From: Neobacillus niacini
GTDB taxonomy: Bacteria > Bacillota > Bacilli > Bacillales > Cytobacillaceae
Direction: 5' to 3'
Assembly: GCF_023715785.1 (NCBI RefSeq)
Contig: NZ_JAMBOX010000001.1
Span: 806,001 to 870,000 of the forward strand
DNA: 64,000 nt
A model generated the notes under the pieces. The model did no database searches and had not been told where the DNA came from. It saw nothing but the letters and a program-made list of their open reading frames with translations. The number at the start of each line of letters is the position of its first letter. Position 1 is the first letter of the stretch. Shown in pieces: positions 9,742 to 16,797 of this stretch. The translations under genes and the position numbers were made by a program.

Positions 9742-9757
9742 TGTGACAAAAATCACG
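9742..9757. promoter_or_regulatory. Crp/Fnr-type binding site
   Basis: TGTGA-CAAAAA-TCACG matches the TGTGA-N6-TCACA consensus used by Fnr of Bacillus at 9 of 10 specified positions. It lies about 350 bp upstream of fdhD and 270 bp upstream of pdxK, further than usual for an activator site, so its target is uncertain. Confidence 0.5.
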
Positions 9758-9849
9758 TTCACACCCTTCCAAACCCATCAAACACAGAATTGTCATTTTC
9801 CTGTCAAAAAAACGTTTACAAACATGAAATTGGTGGTAGTGGTGTTTTT

Positions 9850-9907
9850 GGTGTCAGGCACCAGCCGTGGACATTTTTGCAATTTTGTCCACCTGGGGCG
9901 GACAAAA
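9850..9907 (+). repeat. Dispersed element GGTGTCAGGCACC plus GTCC/GGAC hairpin, copy 1
   Basis: GGTGTCAGGCACC (9850-9862) is followed 20 nt later by TTTTGTCC...GGACAAAA (9883-9907, 8-bp stem). An alternative stem GTGGACA/TGTCCAC overlaps this hairpin, so two mutually exclusive folds exist. The same two-part arrangement occurs inverted at 19669-19725, and the first part alone occurs at 52673-52685. Confidence 0.7.
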
Positions 9908-10027
9908 CCACTCCACTCTCAATCCGTTCCTTTCCGAATGAAATTGTTATGCCTGTGATTATGTTATTTTTTTGTTGTTGCATTATAATAAGAAGGTGGA
10001 TTTGAGGCATATAAGGAGGCTTATATA

Positions 10028-10870
10028 ATGACGATTAAGAAGGTAATGACGATTGCTGGTTCCGATACAAGCGGCGGCGCCGGGATTCAGGCTGATTTAA
10101 AGACATTTCAGGAGCTTGGCGTTTATGGCATGAACGCCCTGACTACGATTGTGACAATGGACCCAAAAAACAATTGGTCGCACAGCGTGTTCCCAATTGA
10201 TGTATCGATACTTGAAAAGCAGCTGGAAACCATCCTATCTGTTGGCATCGACGCGATGAAAACAGGCATGCTTGGCACCGTGGAAATTATTGAGTTAACC
10301 GCGAAAACGATCGATGAGAACAAACTCGAGCGTGTAGTGATTGATCCTGTTATGGTGTGCAAGGGCGAGGATGAGGTGCTCAATCCGGAAACGGCCGATG
10401 CGATGCGTGAGCTACTGTTACCTCGTGCATTAGTTGTTACTCCGAACTTGTTTGAAGCCGGACAGCTTGCCGGAATGAAGACTCCGAAAACTGTTGAAGA
10501 AATGAAACAGGCTGCTGTCAAAATCGTTGATTTAGGTGCCAAAAATGTTGTCATTAAGGGCGGCAGCAAGCTTCAGGCAGAGGAAAATTCCGTTGACCTT
10601 CTTTATGATGGGAAAGAGTTTAGGATTTATGAAACACCGAAGTTTAATACAACCTATACGCACGGCGCAGGCTGTACCCATTCGTCTGCGATTACAGCCG
10701 GTCTGGCCAAAGGCCAATCCGTCTATGAGGCAGTTGAAGTCGCCAAAGAATTCGTTGCTGCCGCCATCTCTGAGGGCTTCCGCTTGAACGAATTTGTCGG
10801 CCCAACCTGGCATGGCGCTTACCGCAGCGGCAAGTCTGTCACCGAGTATTGTGAAGATTGCGAAGCATAA
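10028..10870 (+). CDS. pdxK: Pyridoxine/pyridoxal/pyridoxamine kinase (PdxK/ThiD family)
   Basis: This 280-residue protein of the ribokinase-like ThiD fold has the N-terminal IAGSDTSGGAGIQADLKTF motif (residues 8-26), DPVMVCKG near 115, TPNLFEA near 141 and the C-terminal anion-hole THGAGCTHSSAI near 214. It phosphorylates B6 vitamers to pyridoxal 5'-phosphate. The Bacillus PdxK subgroup is closer to HMP kinases than to E. coli PdxK, so HMP(-P) kinase activity cannot be excluded. The start has AAGGAGG 8 nt upstream. It is monocistronic, with its own terminator. Confidence 0.9.
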   Translation: MTIKKVMTIAGSDTSGGAGIQADLKTFQELGVYGMNALTTIVTMDPKNNWSHSVFPIDVSILEKQLETILSVGIDAMKTGMLGTVEIIELTAKTIDENKLERVVIDPVMVCKGEDEVLNPETADAMRELLLPRALVVTPNLFEAGQLAGMKTPKTVEEMKQAAVKIVDLGAKNVVIKGGSKLQAEENSVDLLYDGKEFRIYETPKFNTTYTHGAGCTHSSAITAGLAKGQSVYEAVEVAKEFVAAAISEGFRLNEFVGPTWHGAYRSGKSVTEYCEDCEA

Positions 10871-10881
10871 CTTTTAAGATA

Positions 10882-10904
10882 GAGTCGATCCTTTTGATCG
10901 GCTC
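10882..10904 (+). terminator. Terminator of pdxK
   Basis: GAGTCGATC-CTTTT-GATCGGCTC forms a 9-bp stem with one G-U pair and is followed by TTTCCTTT. Confidence 0.85.
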
Positions 10905-10926
10905 TTTCCTTTGGTATGGGGTTATG

Positions 10927-11017
10927 CGCAAATAAAACCTCTATTTTCGTAAATAAAATAGGGATATTGACAAATAAAATCGCTAAATCCGCAAATAGAA
11001 TCAGAAAAAGCGCAAAT
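10927..11017. repeat. 21-bp-period array A (core CAAATAAAA)
   Basis: The tetramer AAAT of the core recurs at 10930, 10951, 10972, 10993 and 11014, exactly every 21 bp. The core is (C/T)AAATA(A/G)AA; the 11-12 nt between cores vary. It lies between the pdxK terminator and yojF. Confidence 0.85.
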
Positions 11018-11150
11018 TATAGCGGCCACTCTTTTTCAGGCACGATTTTAGCATTTTTTTACTTATTTTAGTATGATAAGTACATTATTAATAAAATTAA
11101 AGCGAATCCTAAATTGCTTTTAACTTTATTGGAAGGGAAGGGAGTCAGGT

Positions 11151-11498
11151 TTGGAGTCTGTTGATATTAAAAAGGTTCAAGAAATCATCAACCATTTTGC
11201 TGGAAAAGATGTCTACATCTATCTCGAAACGACGAATGGCGCCTACGCATCTCATCATAATCAACAATTCTTTTCGGCAGGAGCCTACATCCGCAACGCT
11301 CTCGTCCGCTACGAATTGGGGAAAATCACTGGCAATGGTCCCTTTCGCGTCGGTCTAAAAATCGATCTTGGCTGGGTGTACGCCGAGGGAATTACCCATT
11401 ATGAATTCGATGAGTTCGGCCGATTGCTAATGGCCGGCCATGACTATAACGGAAAGCTTGCGGTTGCGCTGGAAATCAGCGAGACACCATTTGAATAG
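11151..11498 (+). CDS. yojF: YojF family protein
   Basis: This 115-residue protein resembles B. subtilis YojF (DUF1806). It is a compact alpha/beta protein with GKDVYIYLETT at the N-terminus and RVGLKIDLGWVYAEGIT in the centre. No catalytic motif is evident. The start is TTG at 11151 behind a strong GGAAGGGAAGGGAG site. It lies 17 nt upstream of bshB2, the same gene order as yojF-yojG in B. subtilis. A role linked to bacillithiol synthesis or N-acetyl sugar deacetylation is therefore suggested by context, but not shown. Confidence 0.88.
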   Translation: MESVDIKKVQEIINHFAGKDVYIYLETTNGAYASHHNQQFFSAGAYIRNALVRYELGKITGNGPFRVGLKIDLGWVYAEGITHYEFDEFGRLLMAGHDYNGKLAVALEISETPFE

Positions 11499-11515
11499 AA
11501 AGGAGTGCATATTAT

Positions 11516-12187
11516 ATGGAAAAAGAACGTCATGTTCTCGTGGTCTTTCCGCACCCCGATGACGAAGCCTTTGGTGTATCCGGAACGATTGCCACCCATG
11601 TGAAAAACGGTACACCGGTCACCTACGCTTGTTTGACTCTCGGAGAAATGGGGCGTAATATGGGAAATCCCCCATTTACCAATCGGGAAAATCTCCCGAA
11701 AATCCGCAAACAAGAATTGAAGGAAGCCGCAAGAGTGCTCGGCATCCAAGACCTTCGCATGCTCGGATTCCGCGATAAAACCGTTGAATTTGAAGATGAT
11801 GAAATGCTATCAAACGTCATTTCCGGACTAATTGAGGAGTTAAATCCATCTCTCGTCATCACGTTTTATCCCGGATATTCCGTTCATCCCGACCATGAGG
11901 CCACCGGCGCGGCCGTCGTCCGTGCCGTCGGAAAAATGCCAAAGGCCGTACGGCCAAAGCTGCACTGCGTCGCCTTTTCCAACGACTGCGTCGAAAAGCT
12001 TGGCGAGGCGGATATCATCAACAACATCAGCCCTGTTGCCGAAACAAAGCTTGCCGCAATTAAGGCCCATCGGTCACAAACGGAGACAATGTTCAAAGAC
12101 ATGGAGGAAAAACTTAAAAATCAGGACCCGCAAATCATGGTCTGGGTCAATAATGAACGGTTTTGGACATACAAATTTTCCGACTAA
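11516..12187 (+). CDS. bshB2: Bacillithiol biosynthesis deacetylase BshB2
   Basis: This 223-residue LmbE/PIG-L family deacetylase has the zinc-binding HPDDE motif at residues 13-17 and a distal HPDHEAT motif near 124. It removes acetyl from N-acetylglucosaminyl-malate, giving GlcN-Mal, the step before cysteine addition in bacillithiol synthesis. GAAAGGAGTG precedes the ATG. It is co-directional with yojF and ends just before a long terminator-like hairpin. Confidence 0.93.
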   Translation: MEKERHVLVVFPHPDDEAFGVSGTIATHVKNGTPVTYACLTLGEMGRNMGNPPFTNRENLPKIRKQELKEAARVLGIQDLRMLGFRDKTVEFEDDEMLSNVISGLIEELNPSLVITFYPGYSVHPDHEATGAAVVRAVGKMPKAVRPKLHCVAFSNDCVEKLGEADIINNISPVAETKLAAIKAHRSQTETMFKDMEEKLKNQDPQIMVWVNNERFWTYKFSD

Positions 12188-12223
12188 TAGAAACATGCCA
12201 TTTGGCGAGTCTAGTAAAACAAA

Positions 12224-12281
12224 AAGGGGGCAGAACCCGCGTGCTTTGAATACTTTCCAAGCATGTGGATTCTGTCCCCTT
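12224..12281. terminator. Long (27-bp) bidirectional hairpin after bshB2
   Basis: AAGGGGGCAGAA... pairs with ...TTCTGTCCCCTT over about 27 positions, with two mismatches and three G-U pairs, around a 4-nt loop. It is longer than a usual terminator and resembles a dispersed GTCCCC-type palindrome. It sits between two convergent genes, so it probably also terminates transcription. Confidence 0.65.
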
Positions 12282-12286
12282 CCTTA

Positions 12287-12763
12287 TTAATAATCCCGCT
12301 GCATTAACGTGCAAAACTTGCACGTGTCGAGAATGATAATTTTTCTTGACCTGATTTCAATCAGTTCTTCCTTTTTTAATCTCGAAAAAACCCGGATGAC
12401 ACTTTCCCGTGTTGTCCCGACAATCGTAGCAAATTCCTGAACCGTCAACGGAATTTCAATGCCCCATCTTTTGCCTTCATGATTAAATTTTCTGCCAACC
12501 CGCTCAAGTGTGCGAACCGTTTTGGCATATTCGTCCAACAGGGCGGTATCCCGCAATTGCGAGGTCATATCGCGCAGCGCAGCGCTCATATAGCTGATCA
12601 TTTGTATCGCCAGCTCGGGGTGATGGGAGATTTCTTTTTCCAGCTCCAGCTTATCCAAAAAGAACAGCGTTCCGGCTTCAAGCATGGTGGCAGTCGCCGG
12701 ATAATATTCCTCCTTTTGCGTAAACAAACAAGCCTCGGCAAAGACGGTCTTCTCACCGGATTC
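12287..12763 (-). pseudogene. Crp/Fnr-family regulator, N-terminus missing
   Basis: The frame reads from about 12763 without a start codon: SGEKTVFAEACLFTQKEEYYP, the late cyclic-nucleotide-binding beta roll. It continues through the long dimer helix to an intact winged helix-turn-helix (TVQEFATIVGTTRESVIRVFSRLKKEELI). It ends TCKFCTLMQRDY. The terminal C-x2-C recalls the C-terminal iron-sulfur ligands of Bacillus Fnr, but the third cysteine is not seen. About the first 70-80 residues of a normal 230-240-residue protein are replaced by nosZ sequence. A TTG at 12727 could start a 146-aa DNA-binding fragment, which I consider unlikely to be functional. Confidence 0.8.
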
Positions 12764-13457
12764 CGCAACAGGTTACGGCTTTGACGAGCATTCCAAGAAA
12801 ATGATGGATGATTATACGTGGGGCGACCTGCACCACCCGGCATTCTCCGAGACAAATGGTGATTATGACGGTAAATGGATGTTCGCTACTGACGTCGGCA
12901 ACAGCCGTGCCGCTGTTATGGATTTAAAAACGTTTACTGTCAAAGACATTATTAAGGTTCCAAACACAAGCGGCCCACACTGTGCGGCATTTGTAACGGA
13001 AAATACCGAGTACATGTTCCTGCCGACACGCTTTGCTGTACCAATTGGACAAAAGTACGAAGATCTTGATGATTACAGCACGAAATACCGCGGCGTCATG
13101 TCTGCCGTAACATTTGATGAGAAAAATGTGAAGCTGAACATTGACTATCAGGTTGCCCTGCCGCCATGGTCCTATGACCTGTCCGACGCCGGCAAGAAAG
13201 GGTCTGCCGACTGGGCTGTTATGACGACCTATAATACAGAAGAAGCAACAACCAATCTTGAAATCAACGCGTCACAAGCTGACCGTGACTATATTGTCCT
13301 GTTCAACTGGAAAGAGCTTGCGCAAATGGTCAAGGACGGAAACTATGAAGATGTCGATGGCCAAAAAATGATTCTCCCTGAAAAACAAAAGGGCGGCATT
13401 TACCTGGTGCCTGTAGCCAAATCGCCGCACGGTGTTGACGTTACTCCAGACGGAAAG
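12762..13457 (+). pseudogene. nosZ: nosZ fragment (nitrous oxide reductase, internal part)
   Basis: About 232 residues read continuously from ATGYGFDEHSKKMMDDYTW to VAKSPHGVDVTPDGK. This is an internal section of the seven-bladed propeller of NosZ, with the HHP dipeptide motif (DLHHPAFSETNGDYDG), the second CuZ region PNTSGPHCAAF and SPHGVDVTPDG. The signal peptide, first blades, remaining CuZ ligands and the whole CuA domain are absent. The left edge meets the broken Crp/Fnr gene on the opposite strand. The right edge meets an unrelated C-terminal fragment in another frame. It cannot encode an active reductase. Confidence 0.88.
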
Positions 13458-13663
13458 AATTCGGCAAAGATAAGTTTTGGGCTACAGAGAGGAAGCAATA
13501 TGAGATGATCGTCCTATCGAAAAAGGTCCAAAGCGACCTCGTTACCAAGGTCAAAAAAGAAAATCCTAGCTACGGCGAGCAGGAAGTTCTTTTCCAAGCG
13601 CAAAAACAATACGAAGATCTGCTTGTTTCGCAGGTGAACTCACTCGAGATTGAAATCTTGTAA
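13457..13663 (+). pseudogene. C-terminal fragment of an unidentified protein
   Basis: In a frame different from the nosZ fragment, 68 codons read FGKDKFWATERKQYEMIV... to ...VNSLEIEIL and stop at 13663. The segment is charged and mostly helical in character. It has no start or ribosome binding site of its own, although an ATG lies at 13504. I do not recognise the family. It looks like the tail of another gene joined to nosZ by deletion. Confidence 0.55.
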
Positions 13664-13674
13664 ATTCTAGGATC

Positions 13675-13768
13675 GCAAATAAAAGTGAGATTTGCGCAAA
13701 TAAAACGGCTTTTCCCGCAAATAAAACTGGGTTTTCCACAAATAAAATAGCATTTTCCGCAAATAAAC
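13675..13768. repeat. 21-bp-period array B (core CAAATAAAA)
   Basis: AAAT of the core recurs at 13677, 13698, 13719, 13740 and 13761, exactly every 21 bp, with core (G/A)CAAATAAAA. It has the same core, period and orientation as array A 2.7 kb away, but different 11-nt spacers. The last unit runs directly into the left arm of a terminator hairpin. Confidence 0.87.
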
Positions 13769-13799
13769 CAGCAATCACATGTCGATTGCTGGTTTATTT
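13761..13799. terminator. Bidirectional terminator built on the last array-B unit
   Basis: AAATAAACCAGCAAT (13761-13775) pairs perfectly with ATTGCTGGTTTATTT (13785-13799) around a 9-nt loop. It lies between the broken genes on the plus strand and the sugar dehydrogenase gene on the minus strand, whose stop codon is inside the right arm. Confidence 0.88.
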
Positions 13800-14867
13800 T
13801 AGATTCCGCACCAGCACCCGGTACAGTTTATCGTCCCCCTCGTCGGGATTTCCGCGGCCGTCGGTGTTGTTACTAACGAAGTACAAATACTCGCCGTCGA
13901 TATACACATCACGGATGCGGCCGAGTCCGGTGATGACCTTCTTTGTCCGGCCCTTCTCAAGATCAAATTCGCGGACAGCATTGCCGCGCAGTGCCGCGAC
14001 ATACAGCTTGCTGTCCTTAGCAGCGGCCATCCCCGACGGCGCCCACGTTTCCTCGCCTGATTGAAACAGCGGTGTTGCCATTCCAGCACGCTTTTTCCAA
14101 CCCTCAATCTTCGGCCAGCCATAATTGGCCCCCGGCTTGATCAAATTAATCTCATCATGCGCCGATTGCCCGTGCTCGCTGGCATACAGCGTCGAGCCAA
14201 TCCAGGCCAGCCCCTGGGGATTCCGGTGGCCGTAGCTGTATACATAAGAATTGGGACCAAAGGGATTATCAGCAGGAATACTTCCGTCCAAATTCATCCG
14301 CAAGATTTTACCGTTAAACGAATCTCGTTTTTGGGCGGATTTCGGCACGGTGGCGTCGCCTGTCGTTATATACAGCTTGCCGTCAGGGCCGATTTTCAGC
14401 CGCCCGCCATGGTGGTACGCTGCACTCGGGATTTTATCCAGAAGGATTTCAGCTTCCCGCCACACTGAACCGTCCGTTTCCAACACGACAACGCGGTTAA
14501 ATTGGTCGTCCCCTTCCAAATAGGTGTAATATGCGTATGCTTGTTGCGATTCTACAAAATCAGGGGCCGGCACAAACCCCAATAGCCCGGCCTCTGCGGT
14601 CTCTGCCAACGGCTTTTTCAACTCCACCGGCTGCCGCTCCACTTGACCATCTGCAATCACTGCGATACTTCCTGTCCGTTCACTGATGTAAAATGCCCCG
14701 TTGACCTTATTAATTGACCAAGGCACAGATAAACGATCCGCCACTACTTCCACATCATGCTGCAGGACAATCGCCTCATCCTCAGGCGGTTCCGTCTCTT
14801 TTTTTTCAAAAATAGCACAGCCTGACGCAAGCAGCACCATCAGCAACATCGAACACAACCGCAACAT
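13794..14867 (-). CDS. PQQ-dependent sugar dehydrogenase (GSDH family), lipoprotein
   Basis: This protein of about 357 residues has a lipoprotein signal (lipobox LASGC near residue 15) followed by a six-bladed propeller of the glucose/sorbosone dehydrogenase family. Markers include VPWSINKVNGAFYISERTG near 50, HHGGRLKIGPDGKLYITTGD near 155, YGHRNPQGLAW near 205 and the ANYGWPKIEG motif near 240. Family members oxidise aldose sugars with PQQ at the cell surface; the natural substrate here is unknown. The ATG at 14867 is preferred to GTG 14891 because of spacing from the TAAGGG site. It lies 27 nt downstream of the HAD gene, so co-transcription is likely. Confidence 0.88.
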   Translation of the reverse strand: MLRLCSMLLMVLLASGCAIFEKKETEPPEDEAIVLQHDVEVVADRLSVPWSINKVNGAFYISERTGSIAVIADGQVERQPVELKKPLAETAEAGLLGFVPAPDFVESQQAYAYYTYLEGDDQFNRVVVLETDGSVWREAEILLDKIPSAAYHHGGRLKIGPDGKLYITTGDATVPKSAQKRDSFNGKILRMNLDGSIPADNPFGPNSYVYSYGHRNPQGLAWIGSTLYASEHGQSAHDEINLIKPGANYGWPKIEGWKKRAGMATPLFQSGEETWAPSGMAAAKDSKLYVAALRGNAVREFDLEKGRTKKVITGLGRIRDVYIDGEYLYFVSNNTDGRGNPDEGDDKLYRVLVRNLK

Positions 14868-14894
14868 CCGCTTAACCCTTACCCCCTTCACAGA

Positions 14895-15749
14895 CTATAA
14901 TACTTCCAAAATCGCCTGCGCCACGCCGCTGTTTTCATTGGTGTCGGTGATCACATCACACATCGATTTGATGACCGGGCTGGCATTGCCCATCGCCACG
15001 GCCCGGCCGACTTTTTCAAACATGGACACATCGTTGAAATTATCGCCAATCGCCATCGTCTCATCCAGACCAATCCCGTTAGCATGGACAAACGCCTCAA
15101 GAGCAATTCCCTTTTGGGCATCCTTATGGGTGATTTCAATATTTTCATGGCCTGATTTTGTTACGGTCAATTCCGCAAATCCCGAAAGCGATTCCTGTGC
15201 AACAGCCAGATGTTCCTCATCAAACGAGAACGCGAGGAATTTGTAGACTTTGTATTGTTCACTGTCGAACAGCACACCATAGTCGTCCACCGGGTGAATC
15301 AGGTTATCGCGCAGTCTCGCCCCCGCAGCATATTCAACAAATTCACGGTCCGCTTCCGGATTGGCTGTCAAAACAATGTCGACCATAATGGAAACAGCCT
15401 TGGCGGCATCGATTGTGAACGCGCCTTTATCGGTGTAAACTTCAAAATAGACATCCGTTTCAGCCAGCCTGGCGGCAATATCCCTGGCGGCATCTTTTTC
15501 AATCGGCGTAGCCGAAATCATTTCTCCATCTCGCCCGCGAACCTCGGCCCCGTTGACACAAATCAGAGGACAAGTCAGCCCGGCTTCATCAAGCACATAG
15601 GTTGCCTCTTGGTAAGCCCGGCCGGTGGCCACGACCACTTCAATCCCGGCAGCCTGCGCCTTCAGGATTGCCTGCTTATTTTCCTCACTGATGGTTTGCA
15701 TCGCGTTCAATAATGTTCCATCCATGTCTGTTGCAATACATTTAATCAT
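14895..15749 (-). CDS. Cof-type HAD-IIB sugar-phosphate phosphatase
   Basis: This 284-residue protein has all four HAD motifs: DMDGTLL (residues 8-14), the VVVATGR motif II near 45, Lys near 215 and GDNFNDVSMFEKVG near 230. It has the large C2B cap typical of Cof/YidA phosphatases. Such enzymes dephosphorylate sugar phosphates or flavin precursors; the specific substrate cannot be told. ATG 15749 follows GGAG by 7 nt and is preferred over the upstream in-frame ATG 15770. Confidence 0.9.
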   Translation of the reverse strand: MIKCIATDMDGTLLNAMQTISEENKQAILKAQAAGIEVVVATGRAYQEATYVLDEAGLTCPLICVNGAEVRGRDGEMISATPIEKDAARDIAARLAETDVYFEVYTDKGAFTIDAAKAVSIMVDIVLTANPEADREFVEYAAGARLRDNLIHPVDDYGVLFDSEQYKVYKFLAFSFDEEHLAVAQESLSGFAELTVTKSGHENIEITHKDAQKGIALEAFVHANGIGLDETMAIGDNFNDVSMFEKVGRAVAMGNASPVIKSMCDVITDTNENSGVAQAILEVL

Positions 15750-15802
15750 AATGGTCTCCTTTAGTTTCATTCATTAGTGCCATTCTAACAGAAATAATCG
15801 TA

Positions 15803-16480
15803 TTACGTCAGATACTTGCTTCCCTCCCTGACGCTCAACGGTGCCAGCCGCTCCCCTGAGATAAACGCCTTGACCGAGGCCGGATTGGATTTTGAATATT
15901 CCCGTAACGCCCAGCCAATCGCTTTTTGGATAAAAAATTCCTTGCTGCCTGCATTTTCCCGTATGTATCGATAAAGCAGCTCCTCATCCGTTTGCTGCTT
16001 GTATTTTAATTGAAAAAGAATCGCGGCCCGCCGCAGCCACATATTGTCACTGACGGCCCAGCGGTCAATCGTTTCTGTGATCACTTCAGGATATCGGGCA
16101 GCTATTTTACCGACCGGTTTGGGTGCAATCGCATCAACACTATCCCACCATGATTTCGTCAGTATTAGTTTTTCCATAAAAGGCAAGTCCGTTTTTTGCA
16201 GCTTCTTTAGCGATTTTTCAAGGTATACAAGCGCTGTATATTGATATTCCCGCTCCTCCTTTTGCCAAAGCTCCCAAACAAAATCCTGCTGAAACGGCTC
16301 CTTCAAGATCCCCGTCTCTTTAAAAAATTGCTTTTCCAGTTGTGATCGCAGCGGCTTTTTTATCCCGAGAAACGGAAAATGGTCTTTCATATATTTCCGC
16401 ATTGGACCGGCATTTGCTTCATTTCTATTTTTTTCAAACAGGTTTGTTAAACTTTTCATCGTATCTGACAATGGACTCAC
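15803..16480 (-). CDS. AlkD-like DNA alkylation repair protein
   Basis: This protein has about 225 residues. It is the HEAT-repeat AlkD/AlkC fold, with the typical MRKYMKDHFPFLGIKKPLR N-terminal segment, a TKSWWDSVDAIAP motif near 128 (the WD pair lines the DNA-binding groove in AlkD) and RRAAILFQ near 165. AlkD enzymes excise N3- and N7-alkylpurines without base flipping. The start is uncertain between GTG 16480, only a few bases from the GGAGAGGG site, and TTG 16471. It is a stand-alone gene on the minus strand. Confidence 0.9.
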   Translation of the reverse strand: MSPLSDTMKSLTNLFEKNRNEANAGPMRKYMKDHFPFLGIKKPLRSQLEKQFFKETGILKEPFQQDFVWELWQKEEREYQYTALVYLEKSLKKLQKTDLPFMEKLILTKSWWDSVDAIAPKPVGKIAARYPEVITETIDRWAVSDNMWLRRAAILFQLKYKQQTDEELLYRYIRENAGSKEFFIQKAIGWALREYSKSNPASVKAFISGERLAPLSVREGSKYLT

Positions 16481-16572
16481 TCCCTCTCCTGTTACCTTTT
16501 ATTGTAAAAAATATCCCGCGCATAAACAATCCCCGTGGCGCCAAACTATTTGTGATAAGGAGGGATTACCAG

Positions 16573-16728
16573 ATGACGAAAAAATACAATAAAGGCAGCC
16601 GCAACCAAAACTCGCCGAGAGCAGGGCACGCAGAAGCTGAATTTGCTGCAGAATTTGTCAGCGGCGATAACAGCAAAGGAAACAAACGCAATAAGGACCA
16701 GCAAAGCAAGACGAATCCTCATAAATAA
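16573..16728 (+). CDS. Small acid-soluble spore protein-like, 51 aa
   Basis: This is a 51-residue, very hydrophilic and basic protein, rich in Asn, Lys and Gln. It contains AEAEFAAEFVSG followed by a Gln/Lys/Asn tail, recalling the (F)xEF(A/V)S repeat of gamma-type SASP (SspE) in a single copy. An AAGGAGGG site lies 9 nt before the ATG, and a clear terminator follows. The SASP assignment rests on composition and this short motif and is tentative. Expression would be expected in the forespore. Confidence 0.6.
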   Translation: MTKKYNKGSRNQNSPRAGHAEAEFAAEFVSGDNSKGNKRNKDQQSKTNPHK

Positions 16729-16764
16729 AAACACGCTGATTGGCGAGCCCGTTACGTCAAAAAA

Positions 16765-16789
16765 TGCCGGGGGACCTCTCCACCCGGCA
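16765..16789 (+). terminator. Terminator after the SASP-like gene
   Basis: TGCCGGG and CCCGGCA form a 7-bp stem with an 11-nt loop, followed by CTCTTTTTTT. It lies between convergent genes. Confidence 0.88.
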
Positions 16790-16797
16790 CTCTTTTT

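Larger units (their letters stand above)
9394..10027. other. 634-bp divergent intergenic region, fdhD / pdxK
   Basis: No protein-coding gene is convincing here. It holds a short palindrome TTTACA-T-TGTAAA at 9435-9447, about 42-54 bp upstream of fdhD, so an operator or promoter position is possible. It also holds a Crp/Fnr-type box at 9742-9757 and a dispersed element at 9850-9907. The pdxK ribosome binding site (AAGGAGG) is at its right end. It is long for this genome and may be where genes have been lost. Confidence 0.6.

Noticed and set aside
13566-13778. Minus-strand open frame with repeated LFA heptads over array B
   Set aside because: It has the same cause as above, with no ribosome binding site. 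It overlaps a terminator and a gene remnant.
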